A stretch of 64,000 nucleotides of DNA, from NCBI RefSeq assembly GCF_963677845.1, contig NZ_OY782498.1:506001-570000 (forward strand), read 5' to 3'. The stretch is from an uncultured Pseudodesulfovibrio sp. Its GTDB lineage: Bacteria; Desulfobacterota; Desulfovibrionia; Desulfovibrionales; Desulfovibrionaceae. The translations under genes and the position numbers were made by a program. Every line of letters begins with the position of its first letter. Positions within the stretch are counted from its first letter, which is position 1. The notes below the pieces were generated by a model that saw only the letters and a program-made list of their open reading frames with translations, made no database searches and was not told the origin of the DNA. Below are positions 25,535 to 34,923 of this stretch, one piece after another.

Positions 25535-26010
25535 TTACTTTCTTTCAGCGTCAATTCTTTTCGCTTAACAGAAATGACTGCGCCGTTTTCCATGGCAATG
25601 ATCAGTCCGCCGTCACGATCAACGCTCAGTCCGACAACTCGTCCTTCGCATCGGTAAGCCTCGCGAACGTTTCCATCCCGCAGTACAGCATGGATTCGTC
25701 CAGAATCCGTGCCGACGTAAAGTGTTTGTTTGTTGTCCACCGCCAATACCGTGGGGGTGTCCTTTACCTGCGCATACATGATGGATTCGCCGCCTGAAGG
25801 CAGGCAAAATATTTGCCCTGTCTGGCCGCATGCGGTGTACACGTTTGACCGGTTATCCATGACCAATCCGACTGGTTCGGCTCGGTTCGGGCAGGCAAAG
25901 TCTGTCGTTTTTTTGACCGGTTGCGCATATGCCACGGTGATTCCGGCAAGGATGATAAGCAGGCTGGCCAATCCTAAAACACACAGTCGGCGATTCATTG
26001 TTCTTTGCAT
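25531..26010 (-). CDS. Small secreted protein with beta-propeller-like repeats
   Basis: 159 aa. A signal peptide (residues 1-29, L-A-S-L-L-I-I-L-A-G-I-T-V-A-Y-A) is followed by three or four short repeats of the type V-G-L-V-M-D-N-R-S-N-V-Y-T-A, T-V-L-A-V-D-N-K-Q-T-L-Y-V-G-T and V-G-L-S-V-D-R-D-G-G-L-I-I-A, as in NHL or PQQ propellers but too few for a closed propeller. Two Cys are present near residues 61 and 70. AGGAGA lies five bases before the ATG. Divergent from the LysR regulator. No specific role can be assigned. Confidence 0.65.
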   Translation of the reverse strand: MQRTMNRRLCVLGLASLLIILAGITVAYAQPVKKTTDFACPNRAEPVGLVMDNRSNVYTACGQTGQIFCLPSGGESIMYAQVKDTPTVLAVDNKQTLYVGTDSGRIHAVLRDGNVREAYRCEGRVVGLSVDRDGGLIIAMENGAVISVKRKELTLKESN

Positions 26011-26105
26011 TGAGAGTCTCCTAGGTATGCTCAGAAACTAGGAGTGAGGCATCAATATGTCCAATACATATTTACACCTTGATTGATATGTTGTACCTCT
26101 TGATG

Positions 26106-27029
26106 ATGGAACTCAGACAGCTCAAATATTTTATTGCCGTGGCAGAGGAACTGCATTTCGGGCGGGCCGCCGAGCGGTGCCATATCGCGCAACCGCCGCT
26201 TTCCCAGCAGATCAAGCGACTCGAAGAAGAACTCGGTGTCATCTTGTTGGAACGGACCAGCCGGAAGGTGTCACTCACAGACGAAGGCAGTATGTTTCTT
26301 GCCGTGGCACGCGACACCTTGTGTACGCTTGAAGGCGGTATCGAGAAAATGCACATGATGGCCGAGGGCCTTATCGGTAAGTTGCGGGTCGGTTTTCTCA
26401 GTTCCGGGTTGCACACTGATTTTTTCAAAGGTGTGACCGCGTTTCGAAAAAAATATCCCGGCATCATGCTGGATATTCGCGAGATGCAGTCCTCCGACCA
26501 GAACAACGCCCTACGCGCAGGTGATCTCGATGTAGGGTTGTCGCATCACTGCTATGCCAATCACTATAATCTCGAAGCCAAAACATTCATGGCGGATCGT
26601 TATTTTCTGGCAGTGCATCATGAGCATCCGCTTGTCGCCAAGGGACATGCGGGCTACCCGGACATCGACAAGGAACCGTTTATCATGTTCTCGCGGCAGC
26701 ATTACCCGGAAGCCTATGATCGCGCTATTGGTCGCTATTATAAGTATGGCGTTCAGCCCCGTGTTGTGCAGGAAGCCAAGACGCACCAGACAAAGCTTTC
26801 CCTCATTGCCGCAGGTATGGGTATCGGTTTTGTACCCGAGCGTATGTGTGCCGCGCTTCCCGATTGTGTCCGTATGATTCCTTTCGATTTTCAAGGCGAA
26901 GTACACAACACTCCCCTTAAGCTTGTTTGGCGCAAGGGCGACAAGTCCCCGACGCTCAAATGCTTTCTTGAAGTGCTCAGTGGATTTTGTCGTGAAGTCG
27001 ATGATGTCGCAAACGGCTGTAATACGTAG
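26106..27029 (+). CDS. LysR-family transcriptional regulator
   Basis: I take the start as M-E-L-R-Q-L-K-Y-F (ATG at 26106; 26103 is equally possible), the usual LysR beginning, although no good ribosome site is seen. The 307-aa protein has the helix-turn-helix near residues 18-37 (A-A-E-R-C-H-I-A-Q-P-P-L-S-Q-Q-I-K-R-L-E) and a periplasmic-binding-like effector domain from residue 85. It resembles the CbbR/BenM-type subgroup, but the effector is unknown. It is divergent from the small secreted protein gene, a possible target. Confidence 0.88.
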   Translation: MELRQLKYFIAVAEELHFGRAAERCHIAQPPLSQQIKRLEEELGVILLERTSRKVSLTDEGSMFLAVARDTLCTLEGGIEKMHMMAEGLIGKLRVGFLSSGLHTDFFKGVTAFRKKYPGIMLDIREMQSSDQNNALRAGDLDVGLSHHCYANHYNLEAKTFMADRYFLAVHHEHPLVAKGHAGYPDIDKEPFIMFSRQHYPEAYDRAIGRYYKYGVQPRVVQEAKTHQTKLSLIAAGMGIGFVPERMCAALPDCVRMIPFDFQGEVHNTPLKLVWRKGDKSPTLKCFLEVLSGFCREVDDVANGCNT

Positions 27030-27131
27030 GCCTACCGGCGGTCGCTTTCAGCGGGACCAGAGAACCCTTTGAAAAGGGTTCTCTGGACTCTCCTAAACTT
27101 TTTGGGTCGCCTTCGGCGAGGTTGTTTAGGG
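27030..27131. repeat. Modular intergenic repeat, copy 1
   Basis: Begins with GCCTACCGGCGGTC, contains the perfect hairpin CCAGAGAACCCTTT / AAAGGGTTCTCTGG (27057-27086), then CCTAAACTTTTTGGG and a GCCTTCGGCGAGG module. The same modules recur at 28.98 kb (first module) and, on the opposite strand, at 30.0-30.13 kb. It doubles as the terminator of the LysR gene. Confidence 0.6.
27057..27086 (+). terminator. Hairpin terminator after the LysR gene
   Basis: A 13-14 bp perfect stem with an AAA/GAA-type loop, 28 bases past the stop. The T-run is weak immediately after the stem. Confidence 0.6.
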
Positions 27132-27179
27132 GAGTTTTTTATCCGTCTGGGAGAGGGGGGAGGAAAGCTTGGTTCCTTT

Positions 27180-27404
27180 TTATTCCGATTCAGTTACTTC
27201 GTCGGTTTCGTAGCGCAATATATCGCCGGGTTGGCAGTCCAGATGTTTGCAGATGGCATCCAGTGTGGTGAAGCGGATAGCCTTTGCCTTGCCTGTCTTC
27301 AGGATAGAAAGGTTTTGAGGGGTGATACCCACGGCTTCCGCCAGTTCTTTTGAGCTGGTTTTGCGTCTCGCCAGCATGACATCAAGGTCAATGATGATAC
27401 CCAT
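27180..27404 (-). CDS. XRE/YozG-type small HTH regulator
   Basis: 74 aa, essentially a single Cro/CI helix-turn-helix: S-S-K-E-L-A-E-A-V-G-I-T-P-Q-N-L-S-I-L-K near residues 17-36, then A-I-R-F-T-T-L-D-A-I-C-K-H-L-D-C-Q-P-G-D-I-L. This kind of mini-regulator is typically encoded beside DUF2975 membrane proteins, as here, with an 8-bp gap. It probably controls that operon. Confidence 0.85.
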   Translation of the reverse strand: MGIIIDLDVMLARRKTSSKELAEAVGITPQNLSILKTGKAKAIRFTTLDAICKHLDCQPGDILRYETDEVTESE

Positions 27405-27412
27405 AGCGCCCC

Positions 27413-27985
27413 CTAAACCGTCAGCTCGTTCACTTCGCGGAGTTTACGGCCCTCTTCCATGATCCAACTCACCAGTATGATGACACCGGCTATAACCACT
27501 TCTTCAAAGTTGGCCGAGTCCAATGATATGGATATCATACGTTCTCCCGGTGGGTTGTTGATGGTCAAAACAAGGGTCAGCAAAGCCTCGTGTATCGGTC
27601 CGACGCAGACGCCAATCAGCATGGTCCAACCCGTGCGACGAATATACATGACCGTGTTTCGCGTGAATATTTCACCCGCAGCAAAGCAACTGAACAGTTG
27701 AACCAGCCACCACAAGGAAAGCATGCCTATGGCCGTTGGGAGCATATCAACACCCAGTCCAAGAAGACGGGTGCTCCACGCCAGCGGGTAAGCCGGTGCG
27801 TGCGCTTCATCTATACCCAAATCCTCAGTCAGGAATTCGATGGCCATTGAAGGGTTATCATCATCCATGAGCATTATTTCGCCGCCAGTCAGCCAGATGC
27901 TTCCCACAATCAGCGGGCTTGCAATAAGGGCAACAAGGAATATCGCGCGGAAAAATTTGGCAAATTTTTGAATACGTTCGTTCAT
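27413..27985 (-). CDS. DUF2975 membrane protein
   Basis: 190 aa from the ATG at 27985 (MNERIQKFAKFFRAIF), which has AGGAG seven bases upstream; the frame to 28045 is longer but lacks a ribosome site. Four transmembrane segments, near residues 14-35, 85-105, 120-145 and 165-185. The family is uncharacterised. Its constant pairing with an XRE regulator, which could be membrane-tethered through it, suggests a small signalling pair. Confidence 0.78.
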   Translation of the reverse strand: MNERIQKFAKFFRAIFLVALIASPLIVGSIWLTGGEIMLMDDDNPSMAIEFLTEDLGIDEAHAPAYPLAWSTRLLGLGVDMLPTAIGMLSLWWLVQLFSCFAAGEIFTRNTVMYIRRTGWTMLIGVCVGPIHEALLTLVLTINNPPGERMISISLDSANFEEVVIAGVIILVSWIMEEGRKLREVNELTV

Positions 27986-28104
27986 AACAGACTCCTGTGT
28001 TGTCGTGATGCGTTCCTTTTGCGATAATTTATTATCGTTTGTCAATAAGTTTTTGCTGAAAAAGGACGTTTGTTGTGTTTGCGTTCCGTGGCGTGTGAGG
28101 GAAA

Positions 28105-28151
28105 TGTGCAGGAAGATGAGAGATGTGTTTGACCGTTGTGGGAGTTGGCCG
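28105..28151 (+). promoter_or_regulatory. Shared upstream element, copy A
   Basis: About 47 bp, roughly 80 percent identical by eye to a stretch at 57987-58031, in the same orientation and at nearly the same distance (41 versus 45 bp) from the start of a small membrane-protein gene. Core words shared are GAAGATGAGA, TTTGAC, GTTGT and TTG(G/A)CCG. It may be a promoter for a common sigma factor or activator. Confidence 0.45.
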
Positions 28152-28192
28152 TTACGTTGTAAGTAATGTATAAGTGAAGAGGATTACTGCAC

Positions 28193-28513
28193 ATGGAAGA
28201 AATGAATAAGCGGGAAAGGGCCGAGGCCGATATCAAGGATGCCGAAGAGCGCATTCGTCTCTTTAACAAGCATTGGTTGAATCACAGGAATATTCTTCCT
28301 GCCTTCGCCGTTTCCTTGATGGTGCTCATTTTCCTCGGGATGCTGGTCCCCATTATCATGGTGCCGGTGTGGATTCTCGGTGGCGTATACGTCGCTGTCT
28401 TTGTTGGCGCCATGTATTGGCGGTCCCGCCGAGCGGATACGTTGAATGAGGAGATGGAAGCCGTTCAAAAAGCGTTCAAAGAATACGAGCGTGGACGGCG
28501 TAAAAAGAAATAA
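28193..28513 (+). CDS. Small two-TM membrane protein
   Basis: 106 aa: a charged N-terminal helix (E-R-A-E-A-D-I-K-D-A-E-E-R-I-R-L-F), two hydrophobic segments at about residues 37-57 and 60-78 separated by a V-P-V-W turn, then a basic helical tail ending R-R-K-K-K. It resembles 2TM-domain or small inner-membrane proteins of unknown function. AGAGG lies upstream of the ATG. The gene is preceded by the shared upstream element. Confidence 0.65.
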   Translation: MEEMNKRERAEADIKDAEERIRLFNKHWLNHRNILPAFAVSLMVLIFLGMLVPIIMVPVWILGGVYVAVFVGAMYWRSRRADTLNEEMEAVQKAFKEYERGRRKKK

Positions 28514-28577
28514 GGTATCAAAAATTATTGTTTATCATGCGCCCTAAGCGCAATTAACTTTTTGAAAAGGACTGAAA

Positions 28578-28955
28578 ATGGGATTTTTAGATGGATTGAT
28601 GGGGAATGCAACGGAAGTAAGTGTCGAGGAAATCGAGCAGGAACTTTCCCCTATTCTCGGCAACAATGAGCACGTCGAGCGCGCCTTCAAAGTCGTGCGT
28701 GATATGTATATCTTCACCTCCGGTCGTCTGATTCTTATCGACAAACAAGGACTCACAGGCAAAAAAGTCGATTATCTCTCCATACCCTATCGCTCAATCT
28801 CAACTTTCAGTGTCGAGTCCGCAGGCCATTTCGATCTCGAATCAGAGCTTACACTCTGGGTTTCCGGGCGGCACGATCCCATCAAAAAAGAACTCAAAAA
28901 AGGCAGCGACGTGGTCGGTATTCAGAAATTACTGGCTAATAAGATTTTGAAATAG
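28578..28955 (+). CDS. Bacterial PH-domain protein
   Basis: 125 aa, M-G-F-L-D-G-L-M-G-N-A start, then a bacterial pleckstrin-homology fold of the PF08000 type: E-R-A-F-K-V-V-R-D-M-Y-I-F-T-S-G-R-L-I-L-I-D-K-Q-G-L-T-G-K-K near residues 35-64, I-P-Y-R-S-I near 72, and F-S-V-E-S-A-G near 80. The same fold occurs in stress-induced proteins such as YvlB/YdjJ neighbours. AAAGGA precedes the ATG. The exact role is unknown. Confidence 0.75.
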   Translation: MGFLDGLMGNATEVSVEEIEQELSPILGNNEHVERAFKVVRDMYIFTSGRLILIDKQGLTGKKVDYLSIPYRSISTFSVESAGHFDLESELTLWVSGRHDPIKKELKKGSDVVGIQKLLANKILK

Positions 28956-28979
28956 CTTTTAAGTGGTTTTGGAGAGTCG

Positions 28980-29115
28980 GTAGGGGAAGATGCCTACCGG
29001 CGGTCTCCTTCGGAGAGAGCAGGGCGCTGCCCTGCACCCGCCTAAGGCCGAGGGCCTTAGGAATCCCATGTCGCCTAACGGCGAGGGGTGAGGGGGGTGC
29101 AGAGGCCGGGCCATG
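28980..29115. repeat. Modular intergenic repeat, copy 2
   Basis: Opens with GATGCCTACCGGCGGTC, nearly the same as copy 1, then carries hairpins CTCCTTCGGAG, CAGGGCGCTGCCCTG and CCTAAGGCC-GA-GGGCCTTAGG. No gene is evident; an open frame on the minus strand here has no homologous features. Confidence 0.6.
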
Positions 29116-29119
29116 GAAT

Positions 29120-29198
29120 GCTTGCGAGAAACGGGGAATCCCCAGCTGGTCGCGTCTTTCGACGCTCTCTGGCTGAGGATTCCCCGTTTCTCGCAAGC
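29120..29198. repeat. Large perfect inverted repeat (22-bp arms)
   Basis: Arms at 29120-29141 and 29177-29198 are perfectly complementary over 22 bp. The 35-base loop holds further nested stems, CCAG/CTGG and GCGTC-TTTC-GACGC. Altogether it can form a hairpin of about 31 bp. It has no T-run and no gene within it. Confidence 0.75.
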
Positions 29199-29264
29199 GG
29201 TTGCCAACGCCGCCAGTTAAGTTAGAAGAGCTTGATGGAGTGGGATGGCGGCGTGGTCGTTTGT

Positions 29265-29915
29265 TTATGGGCAAGAATTCATTTGTTTTAATTTTCTCTG
29301 CCAAGAAGTTAACTGTTTAGTAAGGATTCTTTTTATAGTGTCGTTAACGAATTCTGGATCGCTGTATTCAAGGTCTTCTTCAGCTTCTGTCCAGTAATTC
29401 GTTAAAGTGTCGTTTGTAACAATATTTGTTTGTATTAGTAATAAGATCGGAAATTCGGTTCGGGATATCTTTATACTGCAGTATAAGGCAGCTGGATTTG
29501 TTCCGAATTTTGATTCACGCCATGCTATTTCATATGCATCTAGTTTGTCGAAAAAATTCTTATCATTTTTGTATTTGGAATAGATTTTATTAAAACGTTT
29601 GTTGTACCCTTTTGTAGTGTCATGATAGGGTAAATCCTTTTTTATAAGTCGTTCGAATTCATGAAAGTAATATTTCTTCAAGTTGTCAGCTACATGATAC
29701 ACGCCAACAGATGATTTAGACCCTAGTTTTAGTGATTTTATGGCACCAGAATTATAATAAAAGTCAGAGACAGAGATATTGACTTTTGCCCAGTACTTAA
29801 TGTCTCTGTATTTATTATAATATTTAGAGCAATATTGATTATAGTCGCTAGCAACAGAGGAGGCCGGGATTAGGCTAGCCAATACACAGATGGTAAAGAT
29901 GTAGATATGCTTCAT
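29265..29915 (-). CDS. AT-rich orphan secreted protein
   Basis: I start at the ATG at 29915 (MKHIYIFTICVLASLIPASSVAS); an in-frame TTG eight codons earlier is less likely. 216 aa with a signal peptide (residues 1-22), then a Tyr/Lys/Asn-rich mature protein (Y-N-Q-Y-C-S-K-Y-Y-N-K-Y). It has Cys near 28 and 146. Base composition is clearly lower in GC than the neighbouring genes, and it sits between two repeat clusters, so recent acquisition is likely. I recognise no domain. Confidence 0.6.
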   Translation of the reverse strand: MKHIYIFTICVLASLIPASSVASDYNQYCSKYYNKYRDIKYWAKVNISVSDFYYNSGAIKSLKLGSKSSVGVYHVADNLKKYYFHEFERLIKKDLPYHDTTKGYNKRFNKIYSKYKNDKNFFDKLDAYEIAWRESKFGTNPAALYCSIKISRTEFPILLLIQTNIVTNDTLTNYWTEAEEDLEYSDPEFVNDTIKRILTKQLTSWQRKLKQMNSCP

Positions 29916-29999
29916 GATAAGTGTTTGGTTGAGTAACAAAGAATATTATATAATATTCTTATTCGTTTGATTTTACAACTATTTAAATATTATTCCCTC

Positions 30000-30130
30000 C
30001 TTTGCGCGAAGCGCACACAAAAAGTTTAGGAAGGGAGAAAGGGATGGGGGTCTGGGGGAAGGGGAAGAGGGGAAGCCCTTTCCAAAGGGTTCCCCTCTTC
30101 CCCTTCCCCCAGCCGCCGGAGGCATCCAAA
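30000..30130. repeat. Modular intergenic repeat, copy 3 (opposite strand)
   Basis: On the minus strand it reads GCCTCCGGCGGC, then a long stem (GGGGAAGAGGGGAACCCTTT with AAAGGGCTTCCCCTCTTCCC), then CCTAAACTTTTTG and GCGCTTCGCGC: the same modules in the same order as copy 1, with expanded hairpin arms. Confidence 0.6.
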
Positions 30131-30135
30131 AAAGA

Positions 30136-30169
30136 AACCCGCCCCGGTCCGTGAGGACCGAGGCGGGTT
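30136..30169 (-). terminator. groEL terminator
   Basis: AACCCGCC-CC-GGTCC and GGACC-GA-GGCGGGTT form the stem with a GTGA loop; on the minus strand it is followed by TTCTTTTTT. It lies about 30 bases after the groEL stop. Confidence 0.88.
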
Positions 30170-30197
30170 ATTTAATTGGCTATGCGTATGTACTAGT

Positions 30198-31874
<1,677 letters not shown>

Positions 31875-31915
31875 TTAGAAGAAATGTTTGTGTATGAATT
31901 CGGTGAATGTAACGA

Positions 31916-32203
31916 CTAGTCGACGATAGCGAGGATGTCTTCCTCGCGCATGACCAGATGTTCCACGCCTTCGATGTTGATTTCCATTCCGGCGTATTTG
32001 GCAAACAGCACGGAATCGCCGACCTTAACGGTCAGGGCAACGCGGTCGCCAGCGTCGTTCGGCTTGCCGGGACCGGCAGCGACGATTTCACCCTTCATGG
32101 GCTTTTCCTTGGCAGAATCCGGGATGTAGATGCCACCCGCGGTTTTCTCTTCCATTTCCAGACGCTTGACCAAGACGCGGTCGTTCAGCGGTTTCAGTTC
32201 CAT
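31916..32203 (-). CDS. groS: Co-chaperonin GroES
   Basis: 95 aa, lid of the GroEL chamber. Opening [14 protein letters not shown], mobile loop [18 protein letters not shown] near residues 17-34, and the [11 protein letters not shown] near residue 66. A strong GGAGG stands ten bases before the ATG. First gene of groES-groEL. Confidence 0.98.
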   Translation of the reverse strand: MELKPLNDRVLVKRLEMEEKTAGGIYIPDSAKEKPMKGEIVAAGPGKPNDAGDRVALTVKVGDSVLFAKYAGMEINIEGVEHLVMREEDILAIVD

Positions 32204-32282
32204 CCTTTATTACCTCCAAAGGGAATAATTTGATTTTTTGTGGGTCGGCATGTGCTACCAGACGGCCCATTATGCTGCGTGA

Positions 32283-32310
32283 AAGATAAACACCGCGTTC
32301 AGAGTGTCAA
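32283..32310 (-). promoter_or_regulatory. Predicted sigma-70 promoter of groES-groEL
   Basis: Minus strand TTGACA (32305-32310), 16-bp spacer, TATCTT (32283-32288). No CIRCE element and no clear sigma-32 -10 sequence were seen nearby, so heat regulation, if present, must use another signal. Confidence 0.6.
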
Positions 32311-32492
32311 GCTGGATAGGCAAAAAAAATCCAGTCCGTTGAGATTGGAAAAAAGGTTCATATCCCATTATTTGAGACGTTTTGTTTAACCCACTGATTT
32401 TATGTGGATATTGCAGTTAGCAATAGTTACTGCTCTTTTTAGGTCTAGTGATTGCATACTTTCTCAATGTACCGCAAACGGAGGTCGTGAGT

Positions 32493-32837
32493 ATGTCCAA
32501 TGCAGATCGTTCCGGTTATTTGGCGTCATTTTATGAAGATCACGGTATGGAGCCGGTGCTTCACGCCATTGATTATGAGGATGTGGCTCTGACTCGTGAA
32601 GGGGCGCGTCTGGTGCAGCTTGGGGCGCGAGCCGTCATGCGTCAATATATGCCGGGTATGGATTCCGATAGATTGACGCAGGCGCAGGCCGTGGCGTTGT
32701 TTGTGGATAAGTTGTTCTGGGAGGAACTTTCCGGCGGTCTGATTATGTGTACCGATGTGGCGGAGATGAGTGTGTGCCTCCCCATTCCGCGCAAACATTG
32801 GTCGGTGCGGCGTGACCTTGTCGGTTCGCTCCAGTGA
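32493..32837 (+). CDS. Conserved hypothetical protein
   Basis: 114 aa from the ATG at 32493 (MSNADRSGYLASFYEDHG), chosen for its GGAGG nine bases upstream; a GTG 15 codons earlier lacks one. No signal peptide or transmembrane segment. Motifs visible are G-M-E-P-V-L-H-A-I-D-Y-E-D-V-A-L-T-R-E-G-A and D-R-L-T-Q-A-Q-A-V-A-L-F-V-D-K-L-F-W-E-E-L. I do not recognise it. A terminator follows (32868-32891). Confidence 0.6.
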   Translation: MSNADRSGYLASFYEDHGMEPVLHAIDYEDVALTREGARLVQLGARAVMRQYMPGMDSDRLTQAQAVALFVDKLFWEELSGGLIMCTDVAEMSVCLPIPRKHWSVRRDLVGSLQ

Positions 32838-32867
32838 GAGATAATTGATAAATAGAAAATACTTTGA

Positions 32868-32891
32868 CCCCGGATATGTCGGTGTCCGGGG
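32868..32891 (+). terminator. Terminator after the 114-aa hypothetical gene
   Basis: CCCCGGA and TCCGGGG stem with a ten-base loop, followed by TTTTCCTTTT, about 30 bases past the stop. Confidence 0.8.
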
Positions 32892-33029
32892 TTTTCCTTT
32901 TGGATGAAAGTGCTGTCACAGAACCGCCGAAAGAGCGTCACCAAAGTGTGGTGTTTTGTCATGAAGGCGGCGCGAATTCGGCAGGGATTCGTCATAGGGT
33001 TCGGCAACCAGTCACCCAAGGAGGAAGGA

Positions 33030-34868
33030 ATGGAAGATCGCATAGCCGGTCCGATTTTCAATCTTGATTCGCCTTTTGCCGACCCTGTTCGTCACACCCT
33101 GTTTTCCATGCTCAAGAAGCCGCTTGCCAAGGTGCTTCGGCTTGATACGTTGAATTCCATGTATTCGACGCTTCACGAAAAGGGCGGCGATGCTTCGTTT
33201 GTGGAGCAGACATTGGATATGCTCGGCGTGAAGTTTTCCGTGGACGGCCAGCCCGTGAACCGAGTGCCAAAGACCGGGCCGCTGGTCGCGGTGTGTAACC
33301 ATCCATTTGGCGTACTGGAGGGGCTTTTGCTCGTCCGGGTTTTGCGTGAGGTTCGGTCGGACATTAAGATTATGGCGAATTTTATGCTCGGAATGATTCC
33401 CGAGATGGACGACTTGATTATCGAGGTTGATCCGTTCGGGAACCTCGGCTCCACCAAGAAGAATATAGCCGGACTCAAGGCGTGTATGCGCTGGCTCAAG
33501 GGCGGCGGTATGCTCGTGGTCTTTCCGGCGGGAGAAGTGTCCAGCCTCAAGGTCAAGAAAGGGATGGTGGCCGATCCAAAATGGAGTCCCATGATCGGCA
33601 GGATTATTCGCAAGACCGGAGCCAACGCGCTACCGGTCTTTTTTGATGGCCGCAATTCCGGACTGTTTCAGACGCTTGGTTTGATCCATCCTCGTTTGCG
33701 AACCATGCTCTTGCCGCATGAGAACCTGCGTCATGCCTCGAAGGATGTCATCCGTATGGGGCTTGGCTCGACCATTGCCAGCGAGAAGATGCGCGAGTTC
33801 GATAGTGATCAGGAGTTGGTGGATTACCTACGGTTCCGCACCTACTTGTTGCGTAAGGACAAGAAGCCGCGTTTCAATTTCAAGCCGCGTGAAGTCAGCC
33901 GGAAGTTGGACCCCATCGCCAATTCGCGGGGCAAGCATATTTTAGCCAGTGAGGTCGCTAGTCTGCCGGACGAGAATATCTTGATAGAGAACACGGAATT
34001 TGTGGTGTTCCATGCCAACGCCGAACAGATTCCCCGGATTCTCCGCGAGATTGGTATCCGGCGCGAAGAGACGTTTCGTCAGGTGGGCGAAGGCACGGGC
34101 AGGGCCATGGATATCGACGAGTTTGACGATACATACCGTCATCTCGTGTTGTGGAATCGCACTGATCGGGAAGTTGCCGGTGCGTATCGATTCGGCCTGA
34201 CTGATGAGATTCTCAAACAGCAGGGCGGCAAAGGGCTGTATACCTCAACCCTGTTTAAATACCGAGAGAGCTTTTTGCACGAGCTTGGTCCCGCCCTTGA
34301 AATGGGCCGGTCATTCATCACGCCGAAATATCAGAAAAGCTACCAGCCGTTGCTACTGTTGTGGAAGGGCGTCGCCGAGTTTGTTGTGCAGAATCCGAAG
34401 TACACCCGACTGTTCGGCTGTGTGTCCATATCCAGTGAATACTCCGGTGTGTCTCGTGAGTTGATCATGGGGTTTATGGAGCGTCATTCATCCCTGCCGG
34501 AGCTGGCGCAAATGGCGTTACCCAAGCGGCCACCCAAGGTCAGGAAACTCAAGAAAGTGGATTTCACGTTGCCTGATAATATGTTCGACGATCCAGCCGA
34601 CGTTGCGGATTGCGTGCGTGATGTGGAAGACGGCCGATCCATTCCGGTTTTGCTCAAGCAATACCTCAAGCTGGGCGGGAAGATTATCGGCTTCAATGTT
34701 GACCCTGATTTCGGCGACTGTCTGGACGGGTTGATTCTGGTGGACCTCATGAAATCCGACCCCAAAGTGCTGGGCCGATTCATGGGGAAAGAGGGTGTGC
34801 AGCAATTTCTGGCAGCCAATACGGGCGCGGGCGTTTTGTCTCTTCGCGACACCAATGCGGCGGCCTGA
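33030..34868 (+). CDS. Bifunctional acyltransferase, OlsF-like (lysophospholipid acyltransferase + GNAT-type)
   Basis: 612 aa from the ATG at 33030 (MEDRIAGPIFNLD), which has AAGGAGG upstream; the frame extends further without a ribosome site. Residues about 75-280 form a PlsC-like acyltransferase (V-C-N-H-P-F-G-V-L-E-G catalytic motif near residue 90, V-F-P-A-G-E near residue 165). Residues about 310-520 resemble the hemolysin/OlsB-type GNAT acyltransferase. This order matches OlsF, which makes ornithine lipids with one protein, so an aminolipid role is likely; other acyl-acceptor substrates are possible. No other lipid gene is nearby. Confidence 0.72.
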   Translation: MEDRIAGPIFNLDSPFADPVRHTLFSMLKKPLAKVLRLDTLNSMYSTLHEKGGDASFVEQTLDMLGVKFSVDGQPVNRVPKTGPLVAVCNHPFGVLEGLLLVRVLREVRSDIKIMANFMLGMIPEMDDLIIEVDPFGNLGSTKKNIAGLKACMRWLKGGGMLVVFPAGEVSSLKVKKGMVADPKWSPMIGRIIRKTGANALPVFFDGRNSGLFQTLGLIHPRLRTMLLPHENLRHASKDVIRMGLGSTIASEKMREFDSDQELVDYLRFRTYLLRKDKKPRFNFKPREVSRKLDPIANSRGKHILASEVASLPDENILIENTEFVVFHANAEQIPRILREIGIRREETFRQVGEGTGRAMDIDEFDDTYRHLVLWNRTDREVAGAYRFGLTDEILKQQGGKGLYTSTLFKYRESFLHELGPALEMGRSFITPKYQKSYQPLLLLWKGVAEFVVQNPKYTRLFGCVSISSEYSGVSRELIMGFMERHSSLPELAQMALPKRPPKVRKLKKVDFTLPDNMFDDPADVADCVRDVEDGRSIPVLLKQYLKLGGKIIGFNVDPDFGDCLDGLILVDLMKSDPKVLGRFMGKEGVQQFLAANTGAGVLSLRDTNAAA

Positions 34869-34923
34869 CCTCGGAGAATAATTCGCGGTTGGCATCGGGC
34901 GGAGAACCGTATAAAGTCCGGCC

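Noticed and set aside
28959..29304. Minus-strand open frames of 82 and 122 codons across the repeat region
   Set aside because: They run through hairpins and repeat modules, and have no ribosome site or conserved residues.
32204..32340. CIRCE or sigma-32 control of groES-groEL
   Set aside because: No TTAGCACTC inverted repeat and no CCCCAT-type -10 sequence; an ordinary TTGACA/TATCTT promoter is present.
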